Shown in pieces: positions 40,315 to 49,534 of a stretch of DNA of 64,000 bases (position 1 is the stretch's first letter; each line of letters begins with the position of its first letter). The notes under the pieces are model-generated. The model was not told the DNA's origin, searched no databases, and was given only the letters and a program-made list of their open reading frames with translations. The stretch is from Dehalobacterium formicoaceticum. GTDB taxonomy: Bacteria > Bacillota > Dehalobacteriia > Dehalobacteriales > Dehalobacteriaceae. The DNA lies in the NCBI RefSeq assembly GCF_002224645.1, contig NZ_CP022121.1, positions 124,001-188,000 on the forward strand, read 5' to 3'. A program made the translations under genes and the position numbers.

Positions 40315-42000
40315 TTACGGCTTGAGGGGACCGGCATGCCAATCCTGCCACAGATTGCCCTTTATGGTCAGGCTGTCGGTCAGATTGGCGGACAGCATTC
40401 CATCCGGCGTCCACGCATCTATGAGCCATGTATTGACGGTATAGGCGCCGTCCGGCATCCAGATCGGGCTGAAATGGGTGCGATTTTTGTAGGTGGAATA
40501 CGGATTTTTCTGAAACTCAAACCGCCCTGTACCCATCCGCTCCAAGAGCCGCCAATAGGTTTCGTAGCCGAATTCGGGGAAATAGCTGACCGCATTCTGC
40601 GGCTGGGTTACCGCCGAGCTTTGGTTGGAGCTGATGCTCCCGGTAACAGTCTGGTTGATGCCGTATCCTGACTTCATTACCGTTCCGCTGGCAGTGGGGT
40701 TCTTGCTGTCGCATTGGATGCTCATGTCAGCGGTCAGGCTGGCGCTGTAGCGATCCAAGTCAAATTCGTACCAGCCGTGATCACACCAATATCCGTCCTC
40801 GTCGTCTCCATGCCACACCCAATATTCCTGCCACCACGGACGCCAGACACTCCAGCTTGCCGTGCTTTTCACCGCCCTGCTTGGGACAGAAGCACGGGAG
40901 AAGCTGTCGTTGCGGTCATCCGCTACGGGATTGGGCGGCGTGTTCTTATCAAGGTCAACAATTTTCACGTTGAGGGTCGTTTTTGCCGTGCTGCCGGGGC
41001 CCGATACCGTCACTGCAATGGTCATGTTCTGCTCAGTATCCGGGGTTTTCCATTTCACCCACGCAAGCTGGCTGTCGCCGTCGGGGTAGTAAACATTGCC
41101 CACACTGTAGGTCTGTCCGCCGATATTGAAGCTGACGCGGGTGGGGCTGTCGGGGTCGGACTGGCCGCCGCTGACCCGCACCGCCGTGATGACGTTGGTG
41201 TTGACCCGGTACTCGTAATCGTAGGCTTCAATCTGCGGTTCCTCCGGTGTTTTCTCAAAGCGGACAATGCCAAGCCCAAGGCTGGACTTGATATCCGCAT
41301 TGGTGGCGGCGCTGGTCTTACTGCCGCCCCATGCGGGATAGCCGAGGTCGCTTACCTCCAAAAACATGGCGAGAGGCAGATTCTTGTGGGTGAGAGATAC
41401 CATGCGCCGCCTTAACAGGCCGCTGGTCTGCTCATCATAGAGCGCTGCTTCGGTAGCGGTCGTAGCAAACATATTTCCTTCAAATTTGTAGTACGCCAGC
41501 GGCTCCAAAAGAATTTTATACTTACCGCCGATGAGAACGTCATAATTCATGCCTGTAATTTCTGCGATACGCTTAACCACATATTCGGAACAGAAGTATT
41601 TCTTTATGGCCTCAATGTTGTTGCTGCCGTTGGTGCTGATGATACGGGGCATAGTCTGTCCGGGATTTTTATAGATATATCCACCTTTTACCGGGTTTAG
41701 AGAAACACCGTTATTGTATTGCAGTTTGCTAACCTTTCCAAAGTGGTATATTCCTGCCGAGGGAGCCTTATTGGTAAAATCAAAAGGTGTGGTGACCACC
41801 GCATGGTCGCTTGCACGCACCACCGTCACACGCACACCTTCATTGCCGGGACTCCATGAATTGGTGCTGGTTCCCTGACCCATACCGCCACCACCGCCGT
41901 CAATGTTTCCGCTACCGCCTGTGTCGGCAAAAGCAGTCATCGGGCAGAGCAGACAAAAAATGAGGAACAGCGGCAAGACTCTTAAAAGTAAGTTTTTCAT
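40315..42000 (-). CDS. Large secreted protein of the conjugative element
   Basis: 561 residues from ATG 42000 (AGGAGG six bases upstream). Clear signal peptide NLLLRVLPLFLIFCLLCP...AFA, then a Gly-rich stretch (GGSGNIDGGGGGMGQG). The rest is beta-rich with an Ig-like segment around VRVSGGQSDPDSPTRVSFN and a Trp/Tyr-rich region (WRPWWQEYWVWHGDDEDGYW). No known domain. Probably cell-surface or wall-associated, in the operon with the pilin-like DUF3852 gene. A terminator-like hairpin lies 24 bases upstream. Confidence 0.8.
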   Translation of the reverse strand: MKNLLLRVLPLFLIFCLLCPMTAFADTGGSGNIDGGGGGMGQGTSTNSWSPGNEGVRVTVVRASDHAVVTTPFDFTNKAPSAGIYHFGKVSKLQYNNGVSLNPVKGGYIYKNPGQTMPRIISTNGSNNIEAIKKYFCSEYVVKRIAEITGMNYDVLIGGKYKILLEPLAYYKFEGNMFATTATEAALYDEQTSGLLRRRMVSLTHKNLPLAMFLEVSDLGYPAWGGSKTSAATNADIKSSLGLGIVRFEKTPEEPQIEAYDYEYRVNTNVITAVRVSGGQSDPDSPTRVSFNIGGQTYSVGNVYYPDGDSQLAWVKWKTPDTEQNMTIAVTVSGPGSTAKTTLNVKIVDLDKNTPPNPVADDRNDSFSRASVPSRAVKSTASWSVWRPWWQEYWVWHGDDEDGYWCDHGWYEFDLDRYSASLTADMSIQCDSKNPTASGTVMKSGYGINQTVTGSISSNQSSAVTQPQNAVSYFPEFGYETYWRLLERMGTGRFEFQKNPYSTYKNRTHFSPIWMPDGAYTVNTWLIDAWTPDGMLSANLTDSLTIKGNLWQDWHAGPLKP

Positions 42001-42023
42001 CCTAACCTCCTGTTTCTGCAAAT

Positions 42024-42052
42024 AAAAAGGCACGGTATCTTTCAACCGTGCC
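42024..42052 (-). terminator. Terminator-like hairpin in the leader of the secreted protein gene
   Basis: Leftward: GGCACGGT (42052-42045), loop, ACCGTGCC (42036-42029), then TTTTTATTT and AGGAGG. Same layout as the virB6 leader. Confidence 0.75.
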
Positions 42053-42069
42053 ATGGGGTATATTCCTAT

Positions 42070-42627
42070 TTAGTCCATGATACCAACCTGCTTGTTGATA
42101 TCACCGTCTCCGTCAACAACTTCTCCATGATTAGCACCGCCATCCGGCACATTATCAAAGCCGGGAATGCTGTTTCCGCCACTGCTGGGTTTAGAGGATG
42201 ATTCCTGCTTCGGTGTTTCCTTGGGTTGTTCCACCTTGTCATGTTCGACAGCCGCGGGAGGCTCGGTGACCTTTTCGCCGTTGGGCTTCTGCGTAGGGTC
42301 TTGAAGCTGTTCCTCGGTATATTCGGGCTTGCTCACATCGCCCTGAATGGTCTGCTCGGTGCCGCTGGAAACCGCACCGTTGTCGGTGCTCACCGGCTGC
42401 GTGGTATCGGGCGGGGTGACCACTACCTCTTTTTCTTTCTCTGTGCTGTCCGGCTCGGACGGGTCTACCGTCACATCGCTTACCTCAGAGCTTTGGGACG
42501 GGAGGGGCGCATCCACCGGCTTGGGTGTCTGGAACCGCTGCCCGATCAGCACCACCAGCACAGCGCAGAGGGCGAGTCCACCGGCGACGGCCAGCCACTT
42601 TTTCATTTTGGGGTTCATATTTTTCAT
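42070..42627 (-). CDS. Membrane-anchored low-complexity protein (DUF6550-like)
   Basis: 185 residues. Basic N-terminus, one membrane helix (WLAVAGGLALCAVLVVLIG), then an acidic Pro/Ser/Thr/Glu-rich extracellular stalk and the tail DINKQVGIMD. AGGAGG upstream. I recall similar proteins as DUF6550 in conjugative elements. May be a wall-spanning spacer. First gene of the operon driven by the promoter at 42712-42740. Confidence 0.72.
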   Translation of the reverse strand: MKNMNPKMKKWLAVAGGLALCAVLVVLIGQRFQTPKPVDAPLPSQSSEVSDVTVDPSEPDSTEKEKEVVVTPPDTTQPVSTDNGAVSSGTEQTIQGDVSKPEYTEEQLQDPTQKPNGEKVTEPPAAVEHDKVEQPKETPKQESSSKPSSGGNSIPGFDNVPDGGANHGEVVDGDGDINKQVGIMD

Positions 42628-42711
42628 AAGAGCATCCTCCTATTTACCATATTTTGATAAGTCTCTTGTTAAGTCACACCCTACCACGAAGTTTTCAAAA
42701 AGTCTATCTAT

Positions 42712-42740
42712 ATTATAGAAAACTTTTTTATAACAGTCAA
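42712..42740 (-). promoter_or_regulatory. Internal element promoter
   Basis: Leftward -35 TTGACT (42740-42735), 17-base spacer, -10 TATAAT (42717-42712). About 85 bases before the ATG at 42627. The AT-rich gap stands out in this GC-rich region; it would drive the 42627-39420 genes independently of the Tad operon. Confidence 0.75.
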
Positions 42741-43285
42741 AACCTTGGTGTGTATCCAGCGCTGGTCTTGACCTTGATGGTCATGGGCGGCAGCAGCTGT
42801 CCGCCAAAGGATACGGGAACCTCCAGCAGGATGGTGCTGTCCGCCTCAAAGCGGGCGGAGGCTTGTTCACCCGATGCAAATGGCGCGTTTCGGATGTCCA
42901 CATCCAGATTCCAGACTTTAAACTCCAGCTTGCCGTTCGGGGTGCGCTTTTCATGATAGCCGCTGCTATAGGAAAGTCCAAGGATGTCGTCCAGCCGGTC
43001 ATAAATATCGCCGTAATCGAGGCTTTCCTCGAAATCTCCGGCATAGGGCTGATACGCGCCCGAATAGCCCTCCCGCACACCGTGGTACACGTCATCGTAA
43101 TTCTCCACCACCATGGAAATGACAGCTGCCTGCACTGCATCCCGAACACCCTGCGCTATGATCATCAGCCGGAAATATTCAGAAATGCCGGTGAAGATGA
43201 TGACCAGCGACAGGGTGATTGCGATGATCAACGGAAAGCCCGCGCCGCCTTTTCCCCGTAGGATTTGCTTGATTTTATCCGTCAT
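42737..43285 (-). CDS. TadE/TadG-like pseudopilin
   Basis: 182 residues. Short basic leader with GKGGAGFPLIIAITLSLVI, then one membrane helix, then a beta-rich extracellular domain. The GGAGF plus hydrophobic helix looks like a prepilin-type start, as in TadE/F/G minor pilins. Overlaps the upstream DUF4320 gene by 4 bases; last gene of the Tad-like cluster. Confidence 0.75.
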   Translation of the reverse strand: MTDKIKQILRGKGGAGFPLIIAITLSLVIIFTGISEYFRLMIIAQGVRDAVQAAVISMVVENYDDVYHGVREGYSGAYQPYAGDFEESLDYGDIYDRLDDILGLSYSSGYHEKRTPNGKLEFKVWNLDVDIRNAPFASGEQASARFEADSTILLEVPVSFGGQLLPPMTIKVKTSAGYTPRF

Positions 43286-43680
43286 TTCCAGTAGACCTCG
43301 CTCTTTCCCGCCGCGTCCGCCCGCAGCGTAATGGGGAACGAGCCGAAGCCGCCAAACAGTCCGATGTTGGTCTGGTAGGTGACCGTTACCGTGACTTCCT
43401 CGTTCAGCTGGATTCTGCCGGTTTCAGACCACTCTACGCTGGGAGAAAGCCCGGTCTTTTCCCGTAGAAGCTGCTCACGGCGGCTGGTTTCGCCGCCCAC
43501 CTGTCCGGCAATTTCCGCCTCCCGGATGAGCTCTGTGGCAAAGGTGTCCAGCTGCTGCTTTTGGATATAGACGGGGAACACCTTCACGGCAAGGGCAATG
43601 ACCAGCATGGCGCACAGTACCAGCACCGCCACATCAAGATAGCCCTCGCCGCGCTTGTTTCTCAGAAGTTTTCTCAGCAC
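43282..43680 (-). CDS. DUF4320/TadE-like pseudopilin
   Basis: 132 residues. LLRNKRGEGYLDVAVLVL: a basic leader, RGEGY-L-D and a hydrophobic helix, the prepilin-like start of TadE family proteins (cleavage after RG would put Asp at +5). Soluble domain ends FPITLRADAAGKSEVYWK. The same RG(E/D)GY(I/L)D motif occurs in the two pilin-like proteins at 49973 and 54569. Likely minor subunit of the Tad pilus. Confidence 0.8.
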   Translation of the reverse strand: MLRKLLRNKRGEGYLDVAVLVLCAMLVIALAVKVFPVYIQKQQLDTFATELIREAEIAGQVGGETSRREQLLREKTGLSPSVEWSETGRIQLNEEVTVTVTYQTNIGLFGGFGSFPITLRADAAGKSEVYWK

Positions 43681-44330
43681 ATGGTCACCCCCTGCTCAAA
43701 GGGTCCCTGCTCCAGCCTTGGTTCCGGGTTGTGGTCACTTAAGATACGCCACGCACCCTTGCTGAAATCAGCGGTGCAGATTTCCTGCTCCAGCAGTTCC
43801 TCTGCGGGAACATCTCTGGCAAACTCAGAGCTGCCGGGATTCCCTTTCACGCTTTGTCCCGCCAGCAGAAGCTGTGCGGTTTCCGGTGTGAGGTATACAT
43901 ATCCGCCGGGCGTCATCAGATCAAACGATGCGTTCGGATGCGCTTCAATAAATTCCCGCAGGGTGATTTTCACTTCCTCTGCGGAAACAGGCGTATAGTC
44001 CGGGTCAAGAGTATACTCTGCTTCCGATTCTCCCTTGTCCCACAGCGTCCAGAGCGCATGGGTGAGCTCCTCGCTGAAATCAACGTTCTGTTCGGATATC
44101 CACTGATCCGTTACTACCTCCAGCGGGTTTTCGAAGCGGAGCAGATACTCCATATATTCGGCGGAATAGCTGCCTTCGGCCAGCTCTTTATACACAAACT
44201 GCGCAGCGGCAATTTCACTTGCCAGCTCCACCAGCTCGGAGGCCGGTTTTTGCCGCCACTCCTTTTGATACCGCGCCATTCCGTTGTCCAGCTTTTTGCG
44301 CAGAAGCGTCATCATTTCCTGTTCCGTCAT
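43674..44330 (-). CDS. DUF3848-type protein
   Basis: 218 residues. The N-terminal 80 residues (LRKKLDNGMARYQKEWRQKP, then AAAQFVYKELAEGSYSAEYM) match the DUF3848 pattern seen in large polyvalent proteins of conjugative elements. Middle region unassigned. Ends QGPFEQGVTMC. Encoded between TadC and the pseudopilin, perhaps a cytoplasmic factor of the element rather than a pilus part. Confidence 0.72.
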   Translation of the reverse strand: MTEQEMMTLLRKKLDNGMARYQKEWRQKPASELVELASEIAAAQFVYKELAEGSYSAEYMEYLLRFENPLEVVTDQWISEQNVDFSEELTHALWTLWDKGESEAEYTLDPDYTPVSAEEVKITLREFIEAHPNASFDLMTPGGYVYLTPETAQLLLAGQSVKGNPGSSEFARDVPAEELLEQEICTADFSKGAWRILSDHNPEPRLEQGPFEQGVTMC

Positions 44331-44346
44331 TTAGTTCGCACCTCCC

Positions 44347-45219
44347 TTAGAACATCCCGGAAAGGGATGTGATGATTTCATAGACAATAACCGCCATATA
44401 GGTCATGAGAAAGCACATGAGCATGGCAAAGGAAAACACCCGGATTTTCGGCGGGATCTTCATGGCCTGCGCTTTCAGCCGCTGAAGCTCCAGCTGCTTC
44501 ATGTCGTGGGCCAGCATCTGAAAATACATCCCGCCGTCGTCCCCGCGCAGTACGCCGATCAGCCCTCTGGTAATATCCGAGAGCATGGGCGAATTGAACC
44601 TCGCCTCAAAGCGGGTCAACGCCGCCTCGTAGCTGGAGGAGCGCATATCCGCCGTGAGGATGTCAAGCTCCGCGGCGAAGTCCTCGCCTGCGTTTTTCTT
44701 GAAATTCTCCAGCATGGACAGCACGTCACGGCTGGCCTTCAGCTCCTGGGTGATGGTAGCCACAAAGCGCGGCAGCTCCTGTTCGATTTTCCCCCGCTTG
44801 GCGGAAAGCGCCTCATCCGCCTTACGGATTTCCTTGAAATAGACCAGTATGGCAGTAAACAGTACAATGGGTGCCAGCAGCGGCAGAACAATCAGGCAGG
44901 GAATGATACACAGCCCGATAGCCGCCGCCTTGACAATAGCCGTTGCCGTGAACAGCTCCGGCGAGTCGGAAAGCCCTGCCGCCGACAGCACATTTGCCAT
45001 CCGGGTTTTCTTGTATGCATCCATGCGGAGATACCGGGAGAGCCCGACGGCGGCGTTTCGCAGCAGGGCATCGGTGGTTTTGGGCTTTGACTTGGCCTGC
45101 TTTCCTGCCGACAGCATCGCCTTTTGGGTGGCGAGAGTGGGCAGATGCAGCAGATCGGCGGCAAGGAAAAAGAGTCCTGTCGATAGGAGGACTCCGAATA
45201 AAAACAGATAGATTGTCAT
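44347..45219 (-). CDS. tadC: TadC-like inner membrane platform protein
   Basis: About 290 residues from ATG 45219 (GGAGG five bases upstream). Three or four helices and the T2SS-F domain (KIEQELPRFVATITQELKAS). TadB and TadC form the membrane platform on which the TadA ATPase polymerises Flp pilins. Directly follows tadB with 10 bases between. Confidence 0.88.
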   Translation of the reverse strand: MTIYLFLFGVLLSTGLFFLAADLLHLPTLATQKAMLSAGKQAKSKPKTTDALLRNAAVGLSRYLRMDAYKKTRMANVLSAAGLSDSPELFTATAIVKAAAIGLCIIPCLIVLPLLAPIVLFTAILVYFKEIRKADEALSAKRGKIEQELPRFVATITQELKASRDVLSMLENFKKNAGEDFAAELDILTADMRSSSYEAALTRFEARFNSPMLSDITRGLIGVLRGDDGGMYFQMLAHDMKQLELQRLKAQAMKIPPKIRVFSFAMLMCFLMTYMAVIVYEIITSLSGMF

Positions 45220-45229
45220 GGGCTCCTCC

Positions 45230-46159
45230 TTATCTTCGATATTCAATGGGCTGGGTGAGCTTGATCACAAACGCCGTGGAAATGAAAATCACGGCGGCGC
45301 AGATGGTCAGCACCACCTGTCCCAGCGGGGTGTGCATCAGGGTGTGATACCAGTCCTGATTCAAGAAATACAAGAGCGGGATATTCCCGATGACGAGAAT
45401 CACCATAACGATGAATTCCTTTCTCGGCTCAAACACCATGTTTTCCAGCTCACCGTTGACCACCCGCATATCACTGAGCTTACTGACGATGGGCGTCAAA
45501 GTGGTTTTCAGGCTGCGGTCATGCTGGCAGGCAATGAGAGCATCGCACCACTCATGGAACACTGCGTTGTCAATTCTCGTTTTCACATCATGGAGTGCCG
45601 CCGTCACATCGGGGTCCACCAGCCGGACGCGGGACACAAAGCTCTGAAATACCGACAGCACCGGCGGGTTCAGGTACGGGAGGTTTTCCTCCACCGCCGT
45701 CAGAATATCCTCGTTTCGAAGATAGGCCGTGGTGATAATGGAAAGCGCCGTTTCCAGCTCCGCCGCAATGTCCTTTTTGAAGTGGCTGGCCGTGAGCTTC
45801 ACCCACCAGAACGGCAGGAGCATACAGCCTGCCGCCATGACAGGAACCAAAAAAAAGTTTGAGAGCATGACAGCTACCGACGCACCCACGGCAAAGAACA
45901 GCAGGGACAATGCGCAGAGCATGGGAAAGCGCGCCGACCGGCCGGTGACCTTGAGGATAGACTGCACCTCGGCAATTTCCCGGCGCAGATAGGACTTCTT
46001 TTTCCTGTGGGTGGTTTCATTGATTTCATCCCGGAGGGCTTTGGGCTGATCGGTCAGCCTGCCGAAAATGGCGGTTGTAAATGCCATAGGGGTCAGCCCA
46101 AGCAAAATGAAAGAGCCTGCGATCATGCCGATGCAGGCGATTAAAAGTACCGTCGTCAT
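45230..46159 (-). CDS. tadB: TadB-like inner membrane platform protein
   Basis: 309 residues; N- and C-terminal helices (VLLIACIGMIAGSFILLG; VVLTICAAVIFISTAFVI) with a T2SS-F domain (DIAAELETALSIITTAYLRN). Overlaps tadA by 4 bases. Role as for TadC. Confidence 0.88.
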   Translation of the reverse strand: MTTVLLIACIGMIAGSFILLGLTPMAFTTAIFGRLTDQPKALRDEINETTHRKKKSYLRREIAEVQSILKVTGRSARFPMLCALSLLFFAVGASVAVMLSNFFLVPVMAAGCMLLPFWWVKLTASHFKKDIAAELETALSIITTAYLRNEDILTAVEENLPYLNPPVLSVFQSFVSRVRLVDPDVTAALHDVKTRIDNAVFHEWCDALIACQHDRSLKTTLTPIVSKLSDMRVVNGELENMVFEPRKEFIVMVILVIGNIPLLYFLNQDWYHTLMHTPLGQVVLTICAAVIFISTAFVIKLTQPIEYRR

Positions 46160-47733
46160 GCGGTTTGCGCCTCCTTTCTCCGCAAACTCTCAATGACCGC
46201 CTGCGGCATGCCGTTTTCCAGCAGCCGCTTGGCAAGGCTGTCCGAGAGGGTGTTGACCTGCGCATGGTGCCCCTCAATAATGAATTTTCCGTCCTCCATG
46301 CGGTTTTCGGTAATGACATACTGAAACAGCGGACGGAAACGCCTTGTGCCGTCGGGCAGGATTTCGCACTCCTGAATCTCCATCATGCGGCGCTGCTTGT
46401 TTTCCAGCTGCTTGCAGAACACCACAATGGGATAGGCTTCGGTGACATAGTCCATGAGGGTCGCATCGGACATATCCACGGCGCGCTTACACAGAGACAC
46501 CATGCGGCGATAGGTGGCCTCGCAGGAATTGGAGTGGATGGTGGTCAGCACCGCCACGCCGGTTCGGGCGGCCTCCTGCGCGGCATTTGCTTCTGCACCG
46601 CGCATCTCGCCCACCACAATGATGTCCGGGTTAAAACGGAGGGCATAATCTAAAAGGTTGGTCTGGTCGATGCGCTGGCGGTCGTTATCGCTGTCACGGG
46701 TCAAGGTGTGGATGACCGAATTGACCACTTTCCCATCCTTTTCCCGCACCAGAGCCAATTCACGGGAGCCGTTCTCGATGGTATAGATGCGCTTGTTATC
46801 CGGTACGGTGGTCAGTACCCAGCCTGCCACGGTGGTTTTGCCGGAGCTGGTGGCTCCCGCTACGCAGACCGAAATCCCGTAGCGGATGCAAAGGGATAAA
46901 AAGTCCAGCATTGGGTCTGTCGCCGTACCGCTTCGGACAAAATCCTCTTTTTTCATACTCTGAGGGTTGACGATACGAATGGAAGCCGCCACGCCCACAT
47001 CCTCGTCCACAATGGGGCTTTTGAGGACGGCAATTCGGATGTTTTTGCTGAGATGCCCCAGCACGATGGGACTGGCGTTATCCAGCACCATGCCGCTGAT
47101 GTGCAGCATCCTGCGAATCACATTGACAGCATGCTGGGGGCTTTCAAAGCGTTCCTCCAGCTTGACGGTGCGGCCATCCGAATACTGCACCTCAATATCC
47201 CGCCACGAATTGATGTCGATTTCCTCAATTCCTGTGCCGAAGATGTATTTGGTCAGAAACCCAAACTCTGCCATTTCGGTGTAGAGGGCGTCCGCCAGCC
47301 TGCCGCCGCTCATGCCGTTGACTGACACCCGGTGATCCTGCAGGAATTTCTGGATATACCGCTTCATCTGCACCTTGGCGTCCTCGCCGCCTGCGGTAAG
47401 GAGGGTGCTGTAATGCTCGGAAATGTACGCCTGCACCTCGGCAAGCACCGAGGAGAAATCCTTTCCCTCCGTTTCCGGGGTAAAGAACAGACCATGCGCA
47501 CGCAGCGTGCGGTTGTCACACAACGGCGCGGCTTCCTGCTCATCCGGCGGATTCAAAACATCCACATCGGAACCGAACTGCAAGTTTGCAAACCTCTCAG
47601 CCGTGGGTTCGGAGGTATTCCCGACTTCGGTGATCAGCTCTGGTTCTGTGGATAACGGATGACTGCCGTTTTTTTCTGTGCGTGCCGCCTTATTCTGAAA
47701 TGCCGGTGCGCTTCGTTTTTTGCCCAACTTCAT
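46156..47733 (-). CDS. tadA: TadA/CpaF-type secretion ATPase
   Basis: 525 residues. Walker A VAGATSSGKTTVAGW near residue 290, Asp box TIENGSRELAL, Walker B PDIIVVGEMRGAEA, His box TTIHSNSCEATYRR. The pattern of N-terminal domain plus the GEMRG-type Walker B is the CpaF/TadA subfamily of VirB11-like ATPases. It powers assembly of the Tad pilus; it could in principle also replace VirB11 in conjugation. Overlaps tadB downstream and tadZ upstream by 4 bases each. Confidence 0.93.
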   Translation of the reverse strand: MKLGKKRSAPAFQNKAARTEKNGSHPLSTEPELITEVGNTSEPTAERFANLQFGSDVDVLNPPDEQEAAPLCDNRTLRAHGLFFTPETEGKDFSSVLAEVQAYISEHYSTLLTAGGEDAKVQMKRYIQKFLQDHRVSVNGMSGGRLADALYTEMAEFGFLTKYIFGTGIEEIDINSWRDIEVQYSDGRTVKLEERFESPQHAVNVIRRMLHISGMVLDNASPIVLGHLSKNIRIAVLKSPIVDEDVGVAASIRIVNPQSMKKEDFVRSGTATDPMLDFLSLCIRYGISVCVAGATSSGKTTVAGWVLTTVPDNKRIYTIENGSRELALVREKDGKVVNSVIHTLTRDSDNDRQRIDQTNLLDYALRFNPDIIVVGEMRGAEANAAQEAARTGVAVLTTIHSNSCEATYRRMVSLCKRAVDMSDATLMDYVTEAYPIVVFCKQLENKQRRMMEIQECEILPDGTRRFRPLFQYVITENRMEDGKFIIEGHHAQVNTLSDSLAKRLLENGMPQAVIESLRRKEAQTA

Positions 47734-48548
47734 ATGCCGAACACCTCCTTTGCGATTTTTTCGATTTCTTTTTTAAACGGGCGGCTGTCCTTCAGGGACA
47801 AATCCGCCAGTAGATTCCCGGCAAGGTACTGTTCCTCCAGCTCCGGCGAGTGGGTCAGGGTAAAGGCTACGGAGCCCAGCGCCTGTCCGATCTGCTCCCC
47901 GGCCTGCCGGGGTTTTACGTTCCCGGCAACCTTGTACTGCTTCTCCGCATCCCACTTGGAATCCCGGAGCAATGGGAGCTGGCTGGAGAGATAGCTCACG
48001 GATTTCAGATCGGCGTTCGCAAGGCGCAGAACACTGTCGGCCTCCATGAGCGCCACGGCGGAGAGAATGTCATTGGCGATATAGCTGCCGCAGTCCGCCA
48101 CCACGAAAGGGGCGATTTTTCGCAGATTATCCAGAAGTTCTTGTGCCTGAGTCTGCTCATAAGGCGGGTAGGTGTACTCGTTCTCACCCTTTTTCATGCC
48201 GAGGATGGTGAGGTGTTTGTGCTTTTTCAGCGTCACCAGATTGTGCTTGATGAGCGGCTCCGTCACATGGGCGGCGGCTAGAATACTGCCCAGCGAATGC
48301 TCACCCTCCAGCTCCGAGGGCGGGCAGATGCAGGGCAGCATGGGCGCGGTCATATCGCAGAGCAGCAGCACCACGTTTTTCTTCTGGTCAGCAAGATGCT
48401 TTGCAATCTTTACGGCAGTGACGGTCTTGCCGCTGCCGGGGGAACCCCAAACCGCAAGGATGCCGTCCTGCGGCTCCTGCTGCGGCGAGGCATCCTCCTT
48501 TGGGGCTTGGCGGGTGAAGATGCCCTTTTTCTTGAAATTCAGCATCAT
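47730..48548 (-). CDS. tadZ: TadZ/CpaE-like MinD-family protein
   Basis: 272 residues with a P-loop WGSPGSGKTVTAVKIAKHLA, a MinD/ParA-type ATPase fold with VLLLCDMTAPML. TadZ proteins localise the Tad machine at a pole or patch. An ATPase-like motif is present, though many TadZ are degenerate. The start overlaps the CpaB stop. Some related proteins are annotated as ParA-like; the tad context favours TadZ. Confidence 0.85.
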   Translation of the reverse strand: MMLNFKKKGIFTRQAPKEDASPQQEPQDGILAVWGSPGSGKTVTAVKIAKHLADQKKNVVLLLCDMTAPMLPCICPPSELEGEHSLGSILAAAHVTEPLIKHNLVTLKKHKHLTILGMKKGENEYTYPPYEQTQAQELLDNLRKIAPFVVADCGSYIANDILSAVALMEADSVLRLANADLKSVSYLSSQLPLLRDSKWDAEKQYKVAGNVKPRQAGEQIGQALGSVAFTLTHSPELEEQYLAGNLLADLSLKDSRPFKKEIEKIAKEVFGI

Positions 48549-49369
48549 TCCACCCCGCTTTCCGCAGTTGCTTCGGATGCAGTGCTTTCCTCCGGTTCCT
48601 GAGATTCGGAAGTGCTGTCCTGCACCGGCTCCACGGGATACAGCGCCGCAACGACCTTGTCCTGTGCCTCGATAAATTTGGCGGTGTTGGCAGGCGTGCC
48701 GCGGTAAACGAGGGACAGGTGGAGTTTGCCGTCAGACTCCAGCTCCGCCAGCGTCTTGCTCTGCTCCGGGGACACCAGCAGGGTCACCGTGGAGGGCAGC
48801 TCCTTTTCGTCCCCGGTTTCTGTTTCCGTCTGCGCTCCGGTGTTGGCGTCATAGCCGCTGCCTGCGGTGACGGCGATAACCTCCACATATTTCAGCTCGG
48901 CGGGGATCACGGTGGAGCCCTGCTTTTTGTAATCCGGGGCAATCACCGACACGATATCGCCGCTCTGGAGCTTGCCGGACAGTCCGTTTGCAAAGCTCTT
49001 GATGGTCACCGACATGGCCTGCTTGGTACCGTCCAGACTGTAAAGATAGGTATTTTCTGCAGCGGGAGTATCAGACAGCTTGGTGTTTAAGATATAGTCC
49101 CCGACGGAAAGATCGGCGGTGGCATATTTGCCCACGACAGTTTCACTCTGGCGAAGAACATTGTCGGGCAGACCAAAGCCGCCCACCTCCACGGTCTGCA
49201 CCATCTCTCTGGTGACTTCCTCGCCTGCCTTGATTTCCTTTACGACACGGACAATTTCGGTTTTCTGACTAACGGACTGGTTAAACAGCGGCGTCACGCC
49301 GAAGCAGATGAGCAGGGACAAAAGGATGCAGATCACGCCGACCACCGTGCGGTTTTTGAAAAGGCTCAT
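48545..49369 (-). CDS. cpaB: CpaB/RcpC-like SAF-domain protein
   Basis: 274 residues. N-terminal membrane helix (VVGVICILLSLLICFGV), then the SAF segment VKEIKAGEEVTREMVQTVEV and DYILNTKLSDTPA, and an RcpC-type beta domain; C-terminal acidic Ser/Thr-rich tail. CpaB/RcpC is an extracytoplasmic Tad component; in Gram-positives without a secretin it probably works in the wall. AAGGAGG upstream. Confidence 0.87.
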   Translation of the reverse strand: MSLFKNRTVVGVICILLSLLICFGVTPLFNQSVSQKTEIVRVVKEIKAGEEVTREMVQTVEVGGFGLPDNVLRQSETVVGKYATADLSVGDYILNTKLSDTPAAENTYLYSLDGTKQAMSVTIKSFANGLSGKLQSGDIVSVIAPDYKKQGSTVIPAELKYVEVIAVTAGSGYDANTGAQTETETGDEKELPSTVTLLVSPEQSKTLAELESDGKLHLSLVYRGTPANTAKFIEAQDKVVAALYPVEPVQDSTSESQEPEESTASEATAESGVE

Positions 49370-49399
49370 AGATTTTTCCTCCTTGATTTCATGGTGATT

Positions 49400-49534
49400 T
49401 TAGAAGCTGGAGCTGTATCTGCGGTGTTTCACTGCTTTCACAGCCTTGGGGATCAGGGTGGCGGCTGCCAGCGCAACGGCGGCAATACCGGCAACAATGA
49501 GGGTCTTTTTTCTGCTGATATGGATTTTTTTCAT
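49400..49534 (-). CDS. 44-residue basic membrane peptide of the tad operon
   Basis: KKIHISRKKTLIVAGIAAVA followed by a short helix and basic tail KAVKHRRYSSSF. GGAGG lies 10 bases upstream and the start overlaps the end of the prepilin peptidase gene. A small membrane protein between tadV and cpaB; not recognised, could be a minor pilin or assembly factor. Confidence 0.65.
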   Translation of the reverse strand: MKKIHISRKKTLIVAGIAAVALAAATLIPKAVKAVKHRRYSSSF